Notes under the pieces: model-generated
Database searches by the model: none
The model's input: only the letters and a program-made list of their open reading frames with translations
Told to the model about the DNA's origin: nothing
DNA from: VRUE01 sp963697915
Lineage (GTDB): Bacteria; Actinomycetota; Thermoleophilia; Solirubrobacterales; 70-9
DNA length: 64,000 bases
Direction: 5' to 3'
NCBI GenBank assembly: GCA_963697915.1
Contig: OY969103.1
Coordinates: forward strand, 310,001-374,000
Translations under genes and position numbers: made by a program
Part shown: positions 7,470 to 17,074 of the stretch, piece by piece
Layout of the letters: every line of letters starts with the position of its first letter
Position numbering within the stretch: the first letter of the stretch is position 1

Positions 7470-8551
7470 CTGATCGTGTCCAGGTAGATCCGGTCGAGGC
7501 GCTGGTAGACGTCCTCGTCGGCGAGCCGGCGGGCGCGCTCCCGCGCCGCCTCGCCGAGGCGGCGGCGGCGATCGGGGTCGGCGGCCAGGGCGGCGACCGC
7601 GGCGACCAGGCCGCCCGCGTCGCCGGGCTCGACCAGGACCGCGTCGAGGTCGTCGCTGAGGATCTCCGGCACGGCCCCGACCCGGGTGGCGACGATCGGC
7701 AGCCCCTGGACCATCGCCTCGAGCAGCGCGATCGGCATCCCCTCGGAGAGCGACGGCATCAGGAAGAGGTCGGCCTCGGCCAGGGCCACGTCCTTCTCGG
7801 GGATCGCCAGCAGGCCGCGCCAGCGGGCGCGCTCGGGCAGCTCACCGGGGACCTCGCCGGGGCCGGCGAGGACGACCTGCAGGCCGTCGGCGCCGGCGAG
7901 CAGCCCGGGCAGCGCCTCGAAGAGCACCGCACCGCCCTTGGCCGGGTCGGCGAAGCCGCCGAGGAAGAGGGCCGAGACCCCGTTCCCGTTCGAGCGCGAG
8001 ACCTCGCCCCGCAGCCGCGGCAGGGGCGGCGGCGCGTTGGGGACGAAGTCGATCGGGACGTCGGGGGCGAGGCTCTTGAGCGTCTCGGCGCCGCTGGCGG
8101 AGACGCTGAGGACCCGGTCGGCGGCGGCGAAGGTGGCGCCGAGGAGCCGGCGGCGGAGCGGGCCGAGGCGCCCGAAGAACTCGACCAGGTCGCCGGGGCC
8201 GGCATGGACCTGGAGGATCACCGGCCTGCCCATCGCCCGGGCCAGGAAGACGATGATGGCCTTGCGGTACATGCTGCCGCGCGCCGCCATGTGGACGTGG
8301 ACGATGCGCGGCCCGCTGCCGGCGCACCAGCGGGCGAGGCCGAACAGCGCCGCGGCGAAGCGCCCCAGGCGCGGCAGCGGCCGCGCGTCACGGTAGGTCG
8401 CGATCGCCTCGAACTGGTAGCGCTCGGCGAGCGGCGAGCTGAGCAGCGCCGAGATCACCGCCGGCATTCCCCCCGGCGTGGAGGGGTCGGGACCGACCTG
8501 GGCGACACGTATCCGCGGCGAGCTTGGGGCTTGTCCGTTCAAAGCGGGCAC
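7466..8551 (-). CDS. Family 4 glycosyltransferase
   Basis: This 361-residue GT-B fold enzyme shows VGPDPSTPGGMPAVISALL near the N-terminus (acceptor-side glycine loop) and RIVHVHMAARGSMYRKA. In the C-terminal half it has SALFLGGFADPAKGG, LFLMPSLSEGMPIALLEAM and TRVGAVPEIL, the nucleotide-sugar-binding part with the usual E-x7-E signature. It should add one sugar to the growing repeat unit, with retention of configuration. The GTG at 8551 is the furthest upstream plausible start; TTG at 8542 is an alternative. Only 15 bases separate it from the divergent asparagine synthase gene, so their promoters must overlap the coding starts. It heads the glycosyltransferase-deacetylase-deacetylase operon. 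Confidence 0.87.
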   Translation of the reverse strand: MPALNGQAPSSPRIRVAQVGPDPSTPGGMPAVISALLSSPLAERYQFEAIATYRDARPLPRLGRFAAALFGLARWCAGSGPRIVHVHMAARGSMYRKAIIVFLARAMGRPVILQVHAGPGDLVEFFGRLGPLRRRLLGATFAAADRVLSVSASGAETLKSLAPDVPIDFVPNAPPPLPRLRGEVSRSNGNGVSALFLGGFADPAKGGAVLFEALPGLLAGADGLQVVLAGPGEVPGELPERARWRGLLAIPEKDVALAEADLFLMPSLSEGMPIALLEAMVQGLPIVATRVGAVPEILSDDLDAVLVEPGDAGGLVAAVAALAADPDRRRRLGEAARERARRLADEDVYQRLDRIYLDTIR

Positions 8552-8566
8552 TAGATTAGGCCAGCA

Positions 8567-10483
8567 ATGTGCGGAATCGCGGCCATCGTCGACCCCCGGG
8601 CGCCCCTGCCCGAGCGCGATGCCGCGGCGATCGCCGCCGCCCTCCACCACCGTGGGCCCGACGGCGAGTCGGTGGCCCGGATCGGCCCGGCGACGCTGAT
8701 CCACACCCGCCTGGCGATCATCGACGTCGCCGGCGGCGCCCAGCCGCTGCGCTCCGAGGACGGCGCCTGCAGCGTCGTCGTCAACGGTGAGATCTACAAC
8801 CACCTCGACCTGCGGGCGGAGCTCGAGGCGGCCGGGCACACCTTCGCCACCCGCTCGGACTCCGAGGTCGTCGTCCACGCCTACGAGCAGTGGGGCCCGG
8901 ACTGCGTGCGCCGCCTCAACGGGATGTTCGCCTTCGCCCTCTGGGACGAGCGCAGGCAGTCGCTGCTGGCGGCCCGCGACCCCTTCGGGATCAAGCCGCT
9001 GTACTGGACCGAGTCCGGCGGCCGCGTCGCCGTCGCCTCCGAGGTCGGCGCCCTGCTGGCGACCGGCCTGGTCAAGCCCGAGATCGACCGGGTCGCCCTC
9101 GAGCACTACCTCGCCTGGCGCTTCACCCCGGCGCCGCGGACGATCTTCGCCGGCGTCTCGAAGCTGCCGCCCGCCTCGCTGCTGACCGTCAGCGGCAGCG
9201 ATGCCCGGGTCAGCTCCTACCGCGAGGCGCCCGACGACCCCTTCGCCGACGCCGGCGCGGAGGAGCTCGCGGGCGAGCTCGCCGTCAACTTCGAGGCCGC
9301 GGTCGCGCGGCAGATGATGTCCGACGTCCCCTACGGGGCCTTCCTCAGCGGCGGCGTCGACTCGGCAGCGATCGCGGCGTCGATGCGGCGCACCGTCGAC
9401 GAGCCCCCGCTGACCTTCACGATCGGCTTCCCCGGCCACGGCGACGAGCTCGACGAGCGCGGCGCGGCGGCCGAAAGCGCGGTGGAGATCGGCACCCGCC
9501 ACCACGACACGGCGATGGAAGAGATGGACTTCCCGGGCGAAGTCGCGGCCTGCGTGCGCCGGCTCGAGGAGCCGATCGGCTCGGCCTCCGCCCCGGCCGC
9601 CCTGCAGCTCAGCCGCTTCGCCGCCGAACACGTCAAGGTCGTCCTCTCCGGCCAGGGCGCCGACGAGCCCTTCGGCGGCTACGAGCGCCACCAGGCGGCA
9701 GCGGCCCTGCCGATCACCCGGCTTGTGCCGGGCCCGCTGGCGGGACCGGCGATGCGCCTGGCCGAGGCCGTCCCCCGCAACGAGCGCCTCAAGCGGGCGG
9801 CGCGGCTGCTCAGCGCCCCGCCGGGCATCGACCGCCTGCTGCGCGTCTTCGAGATCTCCGAGACCGGGCTGCGGGCGCGCCTCACCGGGGGCCCGGCGGC
9901 CGAGGCGGAAGCCGAGCGGCGCGAGCTGGCGGCCGCCCTGCTCGCCGACCTCGGCGGACGCGACGACCCGCTCGAGCAGGCGCTCTACCTCGACACCCGC
10001 ATGTTCCTGCCCGACTGCCTGCTCCTCTATGGCGACAAGACCTCGATGGCGGCCAGCCTCGAGCAGCGGGTGCCCTTCCTCGACGTCGAGCTGATGCGGT
10101 TCGTCGAGCGGATCCCGGCGCGGATGCGGCTGCGCCGGCTGAAGCGCAAGTCGCTCTATCGCGAGGCGATCGCCCAGCTCGTCCCGGCGGCGGCTCTGGC
10201 CCGCCGCAAGCACCCCTTCGCAACGCCCTACGACGAGTGGCTGCGCAGCTCGCTCGGGGTCGAGGTCGAGCGGCTCTACTCGCCCGGCTCAGGACTGGCC
10301 GAGCTGATTGATCCGAAAGTCGTCGCTACGCTCAGCGATGAGCACCGCAGAGGGCGTTCCGATCACAAGAGGCTGTTGTATTGTCTTCTCGAGTTTGCCT
10401 ACTGGCACCTCTCCTTCATCGAGGGCGAGGAGCGGGTGACACCCGGCGGTGACGGCAAGCTCCCGACCGGGGCTAAACCCTGA
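8567..10483 (+). CDS. asnB: Asparagine synthase (glutamine-hydrolysing)
   Basis: This 638-residue protein is a full-length AsnB. Cys2 (MCGIAAIVD) is the N-terminal nucleophile of the glutaminase domain, supported by HHRGPDGES and NGEIYNH. The synthetase domain has the pyrophosphate loop SGGVDSAAIAASM and VVLSGQGADEPFGGY. Canonical AsnB makes asparagine from aspartate, ATP and glutamine. Copies inside polysaccharide loci are often thought to amidate a sugar acid or an attached amino acid, and that is an inference here. The gene is followed 46 bases later by the Wzz/kinase gene on the same strand. Confidence 0.9.
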   Translation: MCGIAAIVDPRAPLPERDAAAIAAALHHRGPDGESVARIGPATLIHTRLAIIDVAGGAQPLRSEDGACSVVVNGEIYNHLDLRAELEAAGHTFATRSDSEVVVHAYEQWGPDCVRRLNGMFAFALWDERRQSLLAARDPFGIKPLYWTESGGRVAVASEVGALLATGLVKPEIDRVALEHYLAWRFTPAPRTIFAGVSKLPPASLLTVSGSDARVSSYREAPDDPFADAGAEELAGELAVNFEAAVARQMMSDVPYGAFLSGGVDSAAIAASMRRTVDEPPLTFTIGFPGHGDELDERGAAAESAVEIGTRHHDTAMEEMDFPGEVAACVRRLEEPIGSASAPAALQLSRFAAEHVKVVLSGQGADEPFGGYERHQAAAALPITRLVPGPLAGPAMRLAEAVPRNERLKRAARLLSAPPGIDRLLRVFEISETGLRARLTGGPAAEAEAERRELAAALLADLGGRDDPLEQALYLDTRMFLPDCLLLYGDKTSMAASLEQRVPFLDVELMRFVERIPARMRLRRLKRKSLYREAIAQLVPAAALARRKHPFATPYDEWLRSSLGVEVERLYSPGSGLAELIDPKVVATLSDEHRRGRSDHKRLLYCLLEFAYWHLSFIEGEERVTPGGDGKLPTGAKP

Positions 10484-10529
10484 CCAACCCCGCGTCGATA
10501 GGCCCCCACATGGCTCCTGGAGCGAACAG

Positions 10530-12143
10530 ATGAACGCCTCCCCGACGGGACCCCCGTCCAACCCGGGGCAGCAGCCCTCCAACGGCGACCTGCTCGGTCG
10601 CGGGGCGTCATACAGCCCCCAGCCGGGCTCCTCGACGCAGAGGGAAGGCACCGGCGCGGCGCTGCGCTCCTTCCTGCGCGTCATCCGCCGGCGGCTGCCG
10701 ATCCTGCTGATCTGCGCGACGATCGTGCCGATCGCGGCCCTGATCTGGTCGCTGCAGCAGCCGAACGAGTACGAGGCGTCGGCCTCGCTCCTCTTCCGCA
10801 ACGTCGAGCTCGACGAAGGCTCGTCGTTCTCGTCGGCTTCCGACGACCCCCTGCGGGCGGCCGAAACCAACATCAAATCGGTCTCGATCGCCGCGGTCGC
10901 GGCCCGCACCGCCCAGCGGCTCGACACCCCCGAGGTGACCCCTGCGATGGTCGCCGACTCGGTCGAAGTCGGGCTCGAAGGCCAGTCGGAAGTGGCCAAG
11001 ATCACGGTCAAGACCGAGGACCCCGAGCTCTCGGCGCAGATCGCCAACGCCTTCGCCACCGAGTACATCGAACACCGCCGCGAAGCCGACCGGCGCACGA
11101 TCCTGGCCGGCAAAACGCGGGTCGAAGCCGAGTTCGCCCAGCTCGATCCCGGCCAGCAGGAAGGCGCGCAGGGCGACGCTCTGCGCGAACAGATCGACGA
11201 GCTCGCGGTGCTCGCCTCGCTGCAGACCGGCAACGCCGAGATCATCCAGCGGGCCGTGCCGAACGGCACCCCGGTCTCGCCCAAGCCCCTGCGCAACACG
11301 GTCCTCGGCCTGATCCTCGGCCTCCTGCTCGGCGTCGGCCTGATCCTGCTGCTCGAGCAGTTCGACACCCGGATCAAGGATGAAACCGGCGTCGAGGAAG
11401 CCTACGGGCTGCCGATCCTGGCCAGCGTCCCGCACAGCTCGAAGGTGAGCCTGCCCTCGGCCGAGGACCCGATAGGGCTGGGACCACCCGGAGCGGAGTC
11501 CTTCCGGATGCTGCACGCCAACCTGCGCTACTTCAACGTCGGCCGCAAAGTCGACTCGCTGCTGATCACCTCGGCCGGGGCCCAGGAAGGCAAGACGACC
11601 GTCTCCTGGGGCCTCTCGGTTACCGAGGCGCGCAGCGGCAAGTCGGTGCTGCTGATCGAGGGTGACATGCGCCAGCCCAGCCTCCCGGCCCGGGTCGGCC
11701 AGGCGCCGGAGTCGGGGCTCAGCCTCGTCCTCGCCGGCGAGGACACGCTCGACTCGGCAATGGTCAAGATGGAGACGGGCCAGAACGCGGGCGGCGAGCT
11801 GCACGTCCTCTTCTCCGGGCCGCCGCCGCCCAACTCGGCCGAGCTGCTCGAGTCGCCGCGCATGGCCGAGCTGCTGCGGGAAGCGCAGGAGCGCTACGAC
11901 CTCGTCGTCGTCGACGCCCCGCCGACCATCGTCGCCGACGCGATCCCGTTGATGACGCAGACCAGCGGCGTCCTGGTCGTGGCGCGAGTCGGCGCCGCGA
12001 AGTACGACCTCGCCCAGAACCTGCGCGAGCTGCTGGCGCACCTCAACGCGTTGCCGCTCGGCACGGTGGCAAACGACACCGCCCCCCAAGCCGGGGGCTA
12101 CTACATGCCCTATGCCGCCGGCCGTGCCAACATCCCGGCCTAG
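10530..12143 (+). CDS. Chain-length regulator fused to a bacterial tyrosine kinase (Wzz/CpsD type)
   Basis: This 537-residue protein joins a Wzz-type membrane domain to a BY-kinase. The first membrane helix is near residue 50 (LPILLICATIVPIAALIW). A periplasmic loop starts EYEASASLLFRN, and the second helix is TVLGLILGLLLGVGLILLL. The cytoplasmic kinase has SAGAQEGKTTVSWGL (Walker A), VLLIEGDMRQPSLPAR (Walker A') and YDLVVVDAPP (Walker B). The tail holds only a small tyrosine cluster (YYMPY). Such proteins control polymer length and export through cycles of autophosphorylation. The ATG at 10530 has TGGAG 8 bases upstream; an in-frame ATG at 10449 lies inside asnB. The 3' end overlaps the polymerase gene by 32 bases. 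Confidence 0.9.
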   Translation: MNASPTGPPSNPGQQPSNGDLLGRGASYSPQPGSSTQREGTGAALRSFLRVIRRRLPILLICATIVPIAALIWSLQQPNEYEASASLLFRNVELDEGSSFSSASDDPLRAAETNIKSVSIAAVAARTAQRLDTPEVTPAMVADSVEVGLEGQSEVAKITVKTEDPELSAQIANAFATEYIEHRREADRRTILAGKTRVEAEFAQLDPGQQEGAQGDALREQIDELAVLASLQTGNAEIIQRAVPNGTPVSPKPLRNTVLGLILGLLLGVGLILLLEQFDTRIKDETGVEEAYGLPILASVPHSSKVSLPSAEDPIGLGPPGAESFRMLHANLRYFNVGRKVDSLLITSAGAQEGKTTVSWGLSVTEARSGKSVLLIEGDMRQPSLPARVGQAPESGLSLVLAGEDTLDSAMVKMETGQNAGGELHVLFSGPPPPNSAELLESPRMAELLREAQERYDLVVVDAPPTIVADAIPLMTQTSGVLVVARVGAAKYDLAQNLRELLAHLNALPLGTVANDTAPQAGGYYMPYAAGRANIPA

Positions 12144-13488
12144 GTCGGCGGCCTCCCGCCTCGCCCAGGCGCCCGACCTGGTCTTGCTCGGCGGCGCCGG
12201 CGGTCTCGCCCTGCTGCTCACGGCCGCCCTGATCGGGTCGCCGATGCTCGCCGTCGTCGCCGTCGGGGCGATGGTGCTGACCGCCGCGCTCGGCGCCGAG
12301 GCGCTGATCGCCGTCTGCTTCCTCGGGGCCTGCGGGCTGCTGCCCTACGTCGATCCGCAGGATTTCGTCGTCGACAACATCAAAGTCTATGCCCTGCTCT
12401 TCGCGGTCGGGGCAGGGTTGATGCTGGTCACCTACTCGACCCGGATCCTGACCCGCAAGCCGCGCTGGCCGTTCCCGGTCAACGCCCTCTCCTCCGGGCT
12501 GGTCGTGCTGCTCGCCTACGTCGTCCTCGCCGGCCTCGCCTCGAACCCGCTCGAAGTCCCCTCCCTCTCGACGCCCTTCTTCATCTTCCCGATCTCCGCC
12601 CTGGTCACCATCCTCTGGCTCTCCCACGAGGACGCGATCGAGGGGCTGGTCCGGGCCTTGCCGCTGATCGTCGCCATCGTCGCCGCCTGGGCGCTCGTCT
12701 ACGACGCCGGCGCGGCGGGCTGCGGAACCTGCCGCGACTGGGTCGGCGCCGATCTCGTCAAGGAGGGCCTGCTGGGCGCCGACAGCCGCCTCTACACGAG
12801 CGGCCAGAACTCCTTCCTCGGCCTCTTCCTGATCGCCTTCGCCTGGATGCTGGCGCGACCCAGCCCCCTCACCTACTCGCTGGTCGGCCTCGGCGCGCTG
12901 ACCATCGCGCTGCAGACCTCGCGAGCCCAGTACCTGGCGGTCCTGCTCGGGGTCGCCGTGCTGCTCGCCTGGAAGATGGGCCAGCTGCGGGTCGGCAAAC
13001 GGACGGTGCTGATCGCCGTCTCGATCCTCGCCCTGATCGCCTTAGCCAGCTCGCCGGCGGGCGATCGTGCGGCGAGCGTCTACACCGACCTGCAGTCGGG
13101 CACCGGCACGGGCGCTTACCGGATCGAACGGATCGAAGCGACCTCCGACTCGTGGACGGTGTTCGGCCAGGGCTTCTCCAACAACACGCTCGAACTCGGC
13201 TACGACATCGACCTCGGCCTGCCCAACACGCTGCTGGTGCTCGGCTACTTCGGCGCGATCCTGCAGATACTCCTGCTCGGCTTCGGCATCTGGCGCGGGA
13301 TGGCAGCGCGCACGATCGTCGGCACGACGGTCGCCGCGATCCTGCTCATGGTGCTCCTCGCCAGGCCGTCCCTGCCCCTGCTCGAGTACGGCCACTCCTC
13401 GGTCCTCTACGGGGCGGTGCTCGGCTTCGCCGCCGCCCTCGCCCTGCCGGCGCGGGCGCGGCCCGGATCGGCGGCGGTGCGCCGGTGA
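12112..13488 (+). CDS. O-antigen polymerase/ligase-like membrane protein (Wzy candidate)
   Basis: This 458-residue protein has about ten hydrophobic segments, for example LVLLGGAGGLALLLTAALIG, LIAVCFLGACGLLPYV and TVLIAVSILALIALASS. A large extracytoplasmic loop contains SRLYTSGQNSFLG and the segment TGTGAYRIERIEATSDSWTV. It is followed by GQGFSNNTLEL and PNTLLVLGYFGA, the layout seen in Wzy polymerases and WaaL ligases. In this operon it most likely polymerises lipid-linked repeat units exported by the flippase. Sequence is weakly conserved in this class, so Wzy rather than ligase is inferred from context. It overlaps the kinase gene upstream, and its stop overlaps the next GTG. Confidence 0.8.
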   Translation: MPPAVPTSRPRSAASRLAQAPDLVLLGGAGGLALLLTAALIGSPMLAVVAVGAMVLTAALGAEALIAVCFLGACGLLPYVDPQDFVVDNIKVYALLFAVGAGLMLVTYSTRILTRKPRWPFPVNALSSGLVVLLAYVVLAGLASNPLEVPSLSTPFFIFPISALVTILWLSHEDAIEGLVRALPLIVAIVAAWALVYDAGAAGCGTCRDWVGADLVKEGLLGADSRLYTSGQNSFLGLFLIAFAWMLARPSPLTYSLVGLGALTIALQTSRAQYLAVLLGVAVLLAWKMGQLRVGKRTVLIAVSILALIALASSPAGDRAASVYTDLQSGTGTGAYRIERIEATSDSWTVFGQGFSNNTLELGYDIDLGLPNTLLVLGYFGAILQILLLGFGIWRGMAARTIVGTTVAAILLMVLLARPSLPLLEYGHSSVLYGAVLGFAAALALPARARPGSAAVRR

Positions 13489-14405
13489 GCGGCAACGGAA
13501 GCGGTGCACGGCTGGCCGTGATCACCGTGACCCACGACAGCGCCCACGTCCTGCCGGAGTGGCTCGCGGCGCTCGAGGCGGTCTGCGACCGCGACGCGAT
13601 CGAGCTCTGCGTCGCCGACAGCGGCTCCTCCCCCGCCCAGCGCGAGCTGCTCGAAGAGCAGGCAAGCGGCCGGGTCGAGCACTTCCTCACGCTGCCCAAC
13701 CTCGGCTTCGGCGGCGGCTGCAACGCGGGCGCCGCGGCGACCAGCGCGCCGCTGCTGCTCTTCCTCAACCCGGACGCGCAGGTCCGCTCGCTGCCCGCCC
13801 GGGTCTTCGCCGGGAACGGCCTCGGCGGAGCGCTGGTCGGCGGCTTCGCGCTCGACCCCGACCGGCCGCTCGGCTTCACCAACCCGCCCGGCTTCCGCTC
13901 GGAGGCCGAAGAGCTCGCCCTCGGTCGCCTCTCGCGCGCCTACCGGCGCCGGCCCGACGATCCGGCCTGGGTCTCCGGCGCGGCGCTGCTGATCGAGCGC
14001 GCTGACTTCGACCACATCGGCGGCTTCTCGCCGGCCTTCTTCATGTACTTCGAGGACGCCGACCTCTGCATGCGGCACCGCTACGCCGGCGGCCGCGTCG
14101 AGCTCGACGCGGGGCTGGTCATCGACCATGCCAGCGGCAAGAGCTCCGGCGAGGAGGTGAAAACCTCGCTCGGCCCGGCGCTGGACGGGGTTCACCGGCT
14201 CAGCGGCCGCCGCTTCGCCGAGCGCCACGGCCGGCCCTGGCAGGGCGCGGCGCTCTACCTCCTGATGGCGGTCGCCTACCTGCCGCGGCGGCTCGCCGCG
14301 ATGGTCCGCGACCGGCGCCCGGCGCGCGAGATGCTCGACACGCTGCTCTGCCTGCTGCGCCCGAGCCGGGCGCTGCGCGTGCTTACCTCCAGAGCGAACC
14401 GATGA
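13485..14405 (+). CDS. Family 2 glycosyltransferase
   Basis: This 306-residue GT-A enzyme starts RLAVITVTHDSAHVLPEWLA and has ELCVADSGSSP, LPNLGFGGGCNAGAAA and LLLFLNPDAQV (the DxD-like NPDA metal-binding motif of rhamnosyltransferase-like GT2s). WVSGAALLIER and FFMYFEDADLCMRHR follow, the usual acceptor-side ED motif. It resembles the WbbL/rhamnosyltransferase group, but the sugar is not certain. The GTG start at 13485 overlaps the polymerase stop (GTGA). Its own stop overlaps the flippase ATG. Confidence 0.88.
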   Translation: MSGNGSGARLAVITVTHDSAHVLPEWLAALEAVCDRDAIELCVADSGSSPAQRELLEEQASGRVEHFLTLPNLGFGGGCNAGAAATSAPLLLFLNPDAQVRSLPARVFAGNGLGGALVGGFALDPDRPLGFTNPPGFRSEAEELALGRLSRAYRRRPDDPAWVSGAALLIERADFDHIGGFSPAFFMYFEDADLCMRHRYAGGRVELDAGLVIDHASGKSSGEEVKTSLGPALDGVHRLSGRRFAERHGRPWQGAALYLLMAVAYLPRRLAAMVRDRRPAREMLDTLLCLLRPSRALRVLTSRANR

Positions 14406-15967
14406 GCGAGGCCCGCGATCCGGGCAGCAGCGTGCGCGCCCGCCTCTCGAGCGGCTTCCTGCTGCTCAAGAACACGGCGATCACGATCGGCGCCCAGGCC
14501 TTCATCGCCGTCGTCGCGCTGCTCGCGGTGCCGATCCTCGTCGACCGCCTCGGCACGGCCCGGTTCGGGATCCTCAGCCTCACCTGGATAGTGATCGGCT
14601 ACGCCAGCCTGCTCGACCTCGGCCTCGGCCGGGCGCTGACCAAACTGACCGCCGAACGCCTCGGCCGCGGCGCCGAGGGCGACACCCCGGGCATCTTCTG
14701 GACCGCCATCGGCCTGCTGACCGGGATCGGCGTCCTCAGTGGCGCGATCATCGCCGCCGCCTCCGGGGTGCTGACCAGCAGCGTCTTCTCGATCGAAGAG
14801 TCGCTCGTCGGCGAGGCCCACCTGACCTTCATCCTGATCGCCTGCACGATCCCCTTCGTGCTGGTCAGCACCGCCCTGCGCGGCAACCTCGAAGCGCACC
14901 AGCGCTTCGACCTGACCAACGGCGCCGCGGTCCCGCTCTCGCTGCTCTCCTACTTCGGCCCGGTCGCGATCGCCCTTACGACGACCGATCTGCCGCTGGT
15001 CATCTCCGCGGTCTGTGCCAGCCGCGTGATCGCCACCGCGGTCTTCATGTTCCTCTGCCTGCGGGTCGACCCGCTGCTGCGCACCAAGGTCCGCTTCGAG
15101 CGCGGCCTGGTCGGCTCGCTGCTCAGCTTCGGCGGCTGGGTCACCGTCGCGGCGATCCTCTCCGGCCTGATCTCCAGCGCCGACCGGCTCCTGATCGGCG
15201 CCGTCGCCTCGGTCAAGGCGGTCGCCTACTACGCGACGCCCTACGAAGGCTCCAAGCAGATGCTGATGGTCTCCTCGGCCTTCGCCAACGTCCTCTTCCC
15301 CGGCTTCGCCGCCAACGTGGGCACGGACCCGGAGCGGACCGAACTGCTCTTCAGCCGCGGCGTGCGGGCGACCTTCGTCGGCCTCTTCCCGCTGGTCCTG
15401 ATCGCCTCCGTCCTCTCCTACGAGATCCTCCACGTCTGGATCAACACCGAGTTCGCCGAGAACGGCGGCGGCGTCCTGCAGCTGGTCGCGATCGGCGTCC
15501 TCGTCAACGGCCTCGCCTTCGTCGCCTACGCGCTGATCCAGAGCACCCGGCCGGACGTGATCGCGAAGCTGGCGGCGATCGAGCTGCCGCTCTACATCGG
15601 CCTGCTCTGGTGGCTGATCCACGCCGAGGGGATCATGGGCGCGGCGATCGCCTTCACCGCCCGGGTCGTCTTCGACAGCACGGCGCTCTACTTCCTCACC
15701 AACCGGCTGCGGCTGGTGCGGACGAGCATCCTCTTCGGCATGGCGCGCCTGGTGGTCGTCGGGATCGCCGTCATCGGCCTCGGCGCCCTGCTGCCCAGCA
15801 CCGCGACCCGGATCGCCTACATCCTGGTCGTGATCGCCTGCTTCCTGCCGATCGCCTGGCTCCGCATCCTCACCGTGCAGGAGCGGGAGCGGATCACCGA
15901 GCGGCTCGGAAAGATGCGCGCCTCGCGCAGGATGCGCGCAAAGGCCTCGACCCCCGACGCCGTCTGA
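14402..15967 (+). CDS. Polysaccharide flippase, Wzx-like (MATE/MOP superfamily)
   Basis: This 521-residue protein has 12-14 predicted membrane helices, for example TIGAQAFIAVVALLAVPILV, TWIVIGYASLLDLGLGRALT and VTVAAILSGLISSADRLLIG. The conserved N-terminal RLGTARFGILSLTW segment is typical of PST/Wzx exporters. It should flip the completed undecaprenyl-linked repeat unit to the outer face for polymerisation. Its start overlaps the GT2 stop (ATGA), and the next glycosyltransferase starts one base after its own stop. This is a tight operon. Confidence 0.87.
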   Translation: MSEARDPGSSVRARLSSGFLLLKNTAITIGAQAFIAVVALLAVPILVDRLGTARFGILSLTWIVIGYASLLDLGLGRALTKLTAERLGRGAEGDTPGIFWTAIGLLTGIGVLSGAIIAAASGVLTSSVFSIEESLVGEAHLTFILIACTIPFVLVSTALRGNLEAHQRFDLTNGAAVPLSLLSYFGPVAIALTTTDLPLVISAVCASRVIATAVFMFLCLRVDPLLRTKVRFERGLVGSLLSFGGWVTVAAILSGLISSADRLLIGAVASVKAVAYYATPYEGSKQMLMVSSAFANVLFPGFAANVGTDPERTELLFSRGVRATFVGLFPLVLIASVLSYEILHVWINTEFAENGGGVLQLVAIGVLVNGLAFVAYALIQSTRPDVIAKLAAIELPLYIGLLWWLIHAEGIMGAAIAFTARVVFDSTALYFLTNRLRLVRTSILFGMARLVVVGIAVIGLGALLPSTATRIAYILVVIACFLPIAWLRILTVQERERITERLGKMRASRRMRAKASTPDAV

Positions 15968-15968
15968 G

Positions 15969-17009
15969 ATGCGGGTCGGGATCCTCACCGCCTCGCTGGA
16001 AGGCGGCGGCGCCGAGCGCCAGTCGGCGATCTGGGCGCGGCTCTGCGCCGAGCACGGCCACGAGGTGACCGCGATCGAGCTCTGGGAGTCGCGGCACGAG
16101 GTGGAGCTGCCCGACATCCGGGTCCTCGCCATGCCCAAGTCCGGCGTCGGCGACCTGGCGGCGATCGCCTGGCGCCTGCGCAAGCTACAGTCCGAGCTCG
16201 ACGCGCTGGTCGTCTTCGAGCCCTACCTCGCCTTCTGCGCGGCGCTCGCCCGCCTCTCGATTCCCTGGATGGTGGTGACCGGCAAAGTGCCCCAGCAGCT
16301 CACGGTCGGCTCGCGGATCCCACTCGGCGCCTATCGCTGGACCTTCGACCGCGCCACGCACGCCGCCGCGCCCAACCAGGCGATGGTCGACGCCTACCGC
16401 GAGCGCGGCCTGCGCCCGGAGAAGTCCTGGGCGGCGGTTCCCAACGTCGCCGAGTCCGAGGCCTTCGTCGCCTCCGCCGCGCGGCGCGAGGGGGTCCTCT
16501 TCGTCGGCCGCCTGGCCGCGGTCAAGAACCCGCTGCTGGCGATCGAGGCGGCGGCGGCGGTGCCCGCTCCGCTGACCGTGCTCGGCGAGGGCGAGCTGCA
16601 AGGCGAGATCGAGGCGGCGATCGCCGAGCGCGGCGACGGACCCCCAGTGACCCTGCGGCCCTTCATCCCCGAGCCCTGGCACGAGTACGCCCGGCACCGC
16701 GCCCTCGTCGTCAGCTCCCACTTCGAGTCGTTCGGCAACGTGATCGTCGAGAGCCTCGCCGCGGGCACCCCGGTGGTCTCGGTCGATTGCGACTTCGGCC
16801 CCCGCGAGATCATCGCCGGGGCGACCTACAGCCAGCTGACCGAGCCCAGGGCGGAGGCGCTGGCGAGCAGCCTGGCCGAGGTCATCGAGCGCCCCTACGG
16901 CGCCGCGGAGGAGGCCGAGTGCCGAGCGATCGCCGAGCGCTACCGCCCGGCTGCGGTCGAGCCGGCGATCCTCAGCGCGGTCGAGCGCCTACAGCGCGTC
17001 GCGGCCTAG
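15969..17009 (+). CDS. Family 4 glycosyltransferase
   Basis: This 346-residue GT-B enzyme starts MRVGILTASLEGGGAERQSA, where GGAER is the typical N-terminal GT4 motif. The C-terminal half has VLFVGRLAAVKNPLLAIEA, LTVLGEGELQGEIE and VVSSHFESFGNVIVESLAAGTPVVSVD, which holds the nucleotide-sugar-binding E-x7-E. It should add one sugar to the repeat unit. It is the last gene of the plus-strand asnB-to-glycosyltransferase run, and a hairpin follows it at 17014-17052. Confidence 0.88.
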   Translation: MRVGILTASLEGGGAERQSAIWARLCAEHGHEVTAIELWESRHEVELPDIRVLAMPKSGVGDLAAIAWRLRKLQSELDALVVFEPYLAFCAALARLSIPWMVVTGKVPQQLTVGSRIPLGAYRWTFDRATHAAAPNQAMVDAYRERGLRPEKSWAAVPNVAESEAFVASAARREGVLFVGRLAAVKNPLLAIEAAAAVPAPLTVLGEGELQGEIEAAIAERGDGPPVTLRPFIPEPWHEYARHRALVVSSHFESFGNVIVESLAAGTPVVSVDCDFGPREIIAGATYSQLTEPRAEALASSLAEVIERPYGAAEEAECRAIAERYRPAAVEPAILSAVERLQRVAA

Positions 17010-17013
17010 TTGG

Positions 17014-17052
17014 TTGGCGACTTTATGCCGCACAACGGAACAAAGTCGCCAA
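17014..17052. terminator. Hairpin between convergent operons
   Basis: TTGGCGACTTT (17014-17024) and AAAGTCGCCAA (17042-17052) pair perfectly over 11 bases around a 17-base loop. The hairpin sits between the stop of the plus-strand glycosyltransferase and the stop of the minus-strand GNAT gene, where a two-way terminator is expected. There is no long T tract on either side. Confidence 0.6.
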
Positions 17053-17074
17053 GCGACGCCAGCCGCCGCCCAGC

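Noticed and set aside
7466..10213. A 915-residue minus-strand frame extending the glycosyltransferase through asnB
   Set aside because: Only residues encoded below about 8551 resemble GT4. The upper part is the antisense shadow of the well-supported asparagine synthase.
14276..16183. A 635-residue open frame antisense to the flippase and glycosyltransferase
   Set aside because: Its composition (Asp, Arg, Gly, Glu and Gln repeats) is that of an antisense frame in GC-rich DNA. The plus-strand genes have clear membrane helices and GT motifs.
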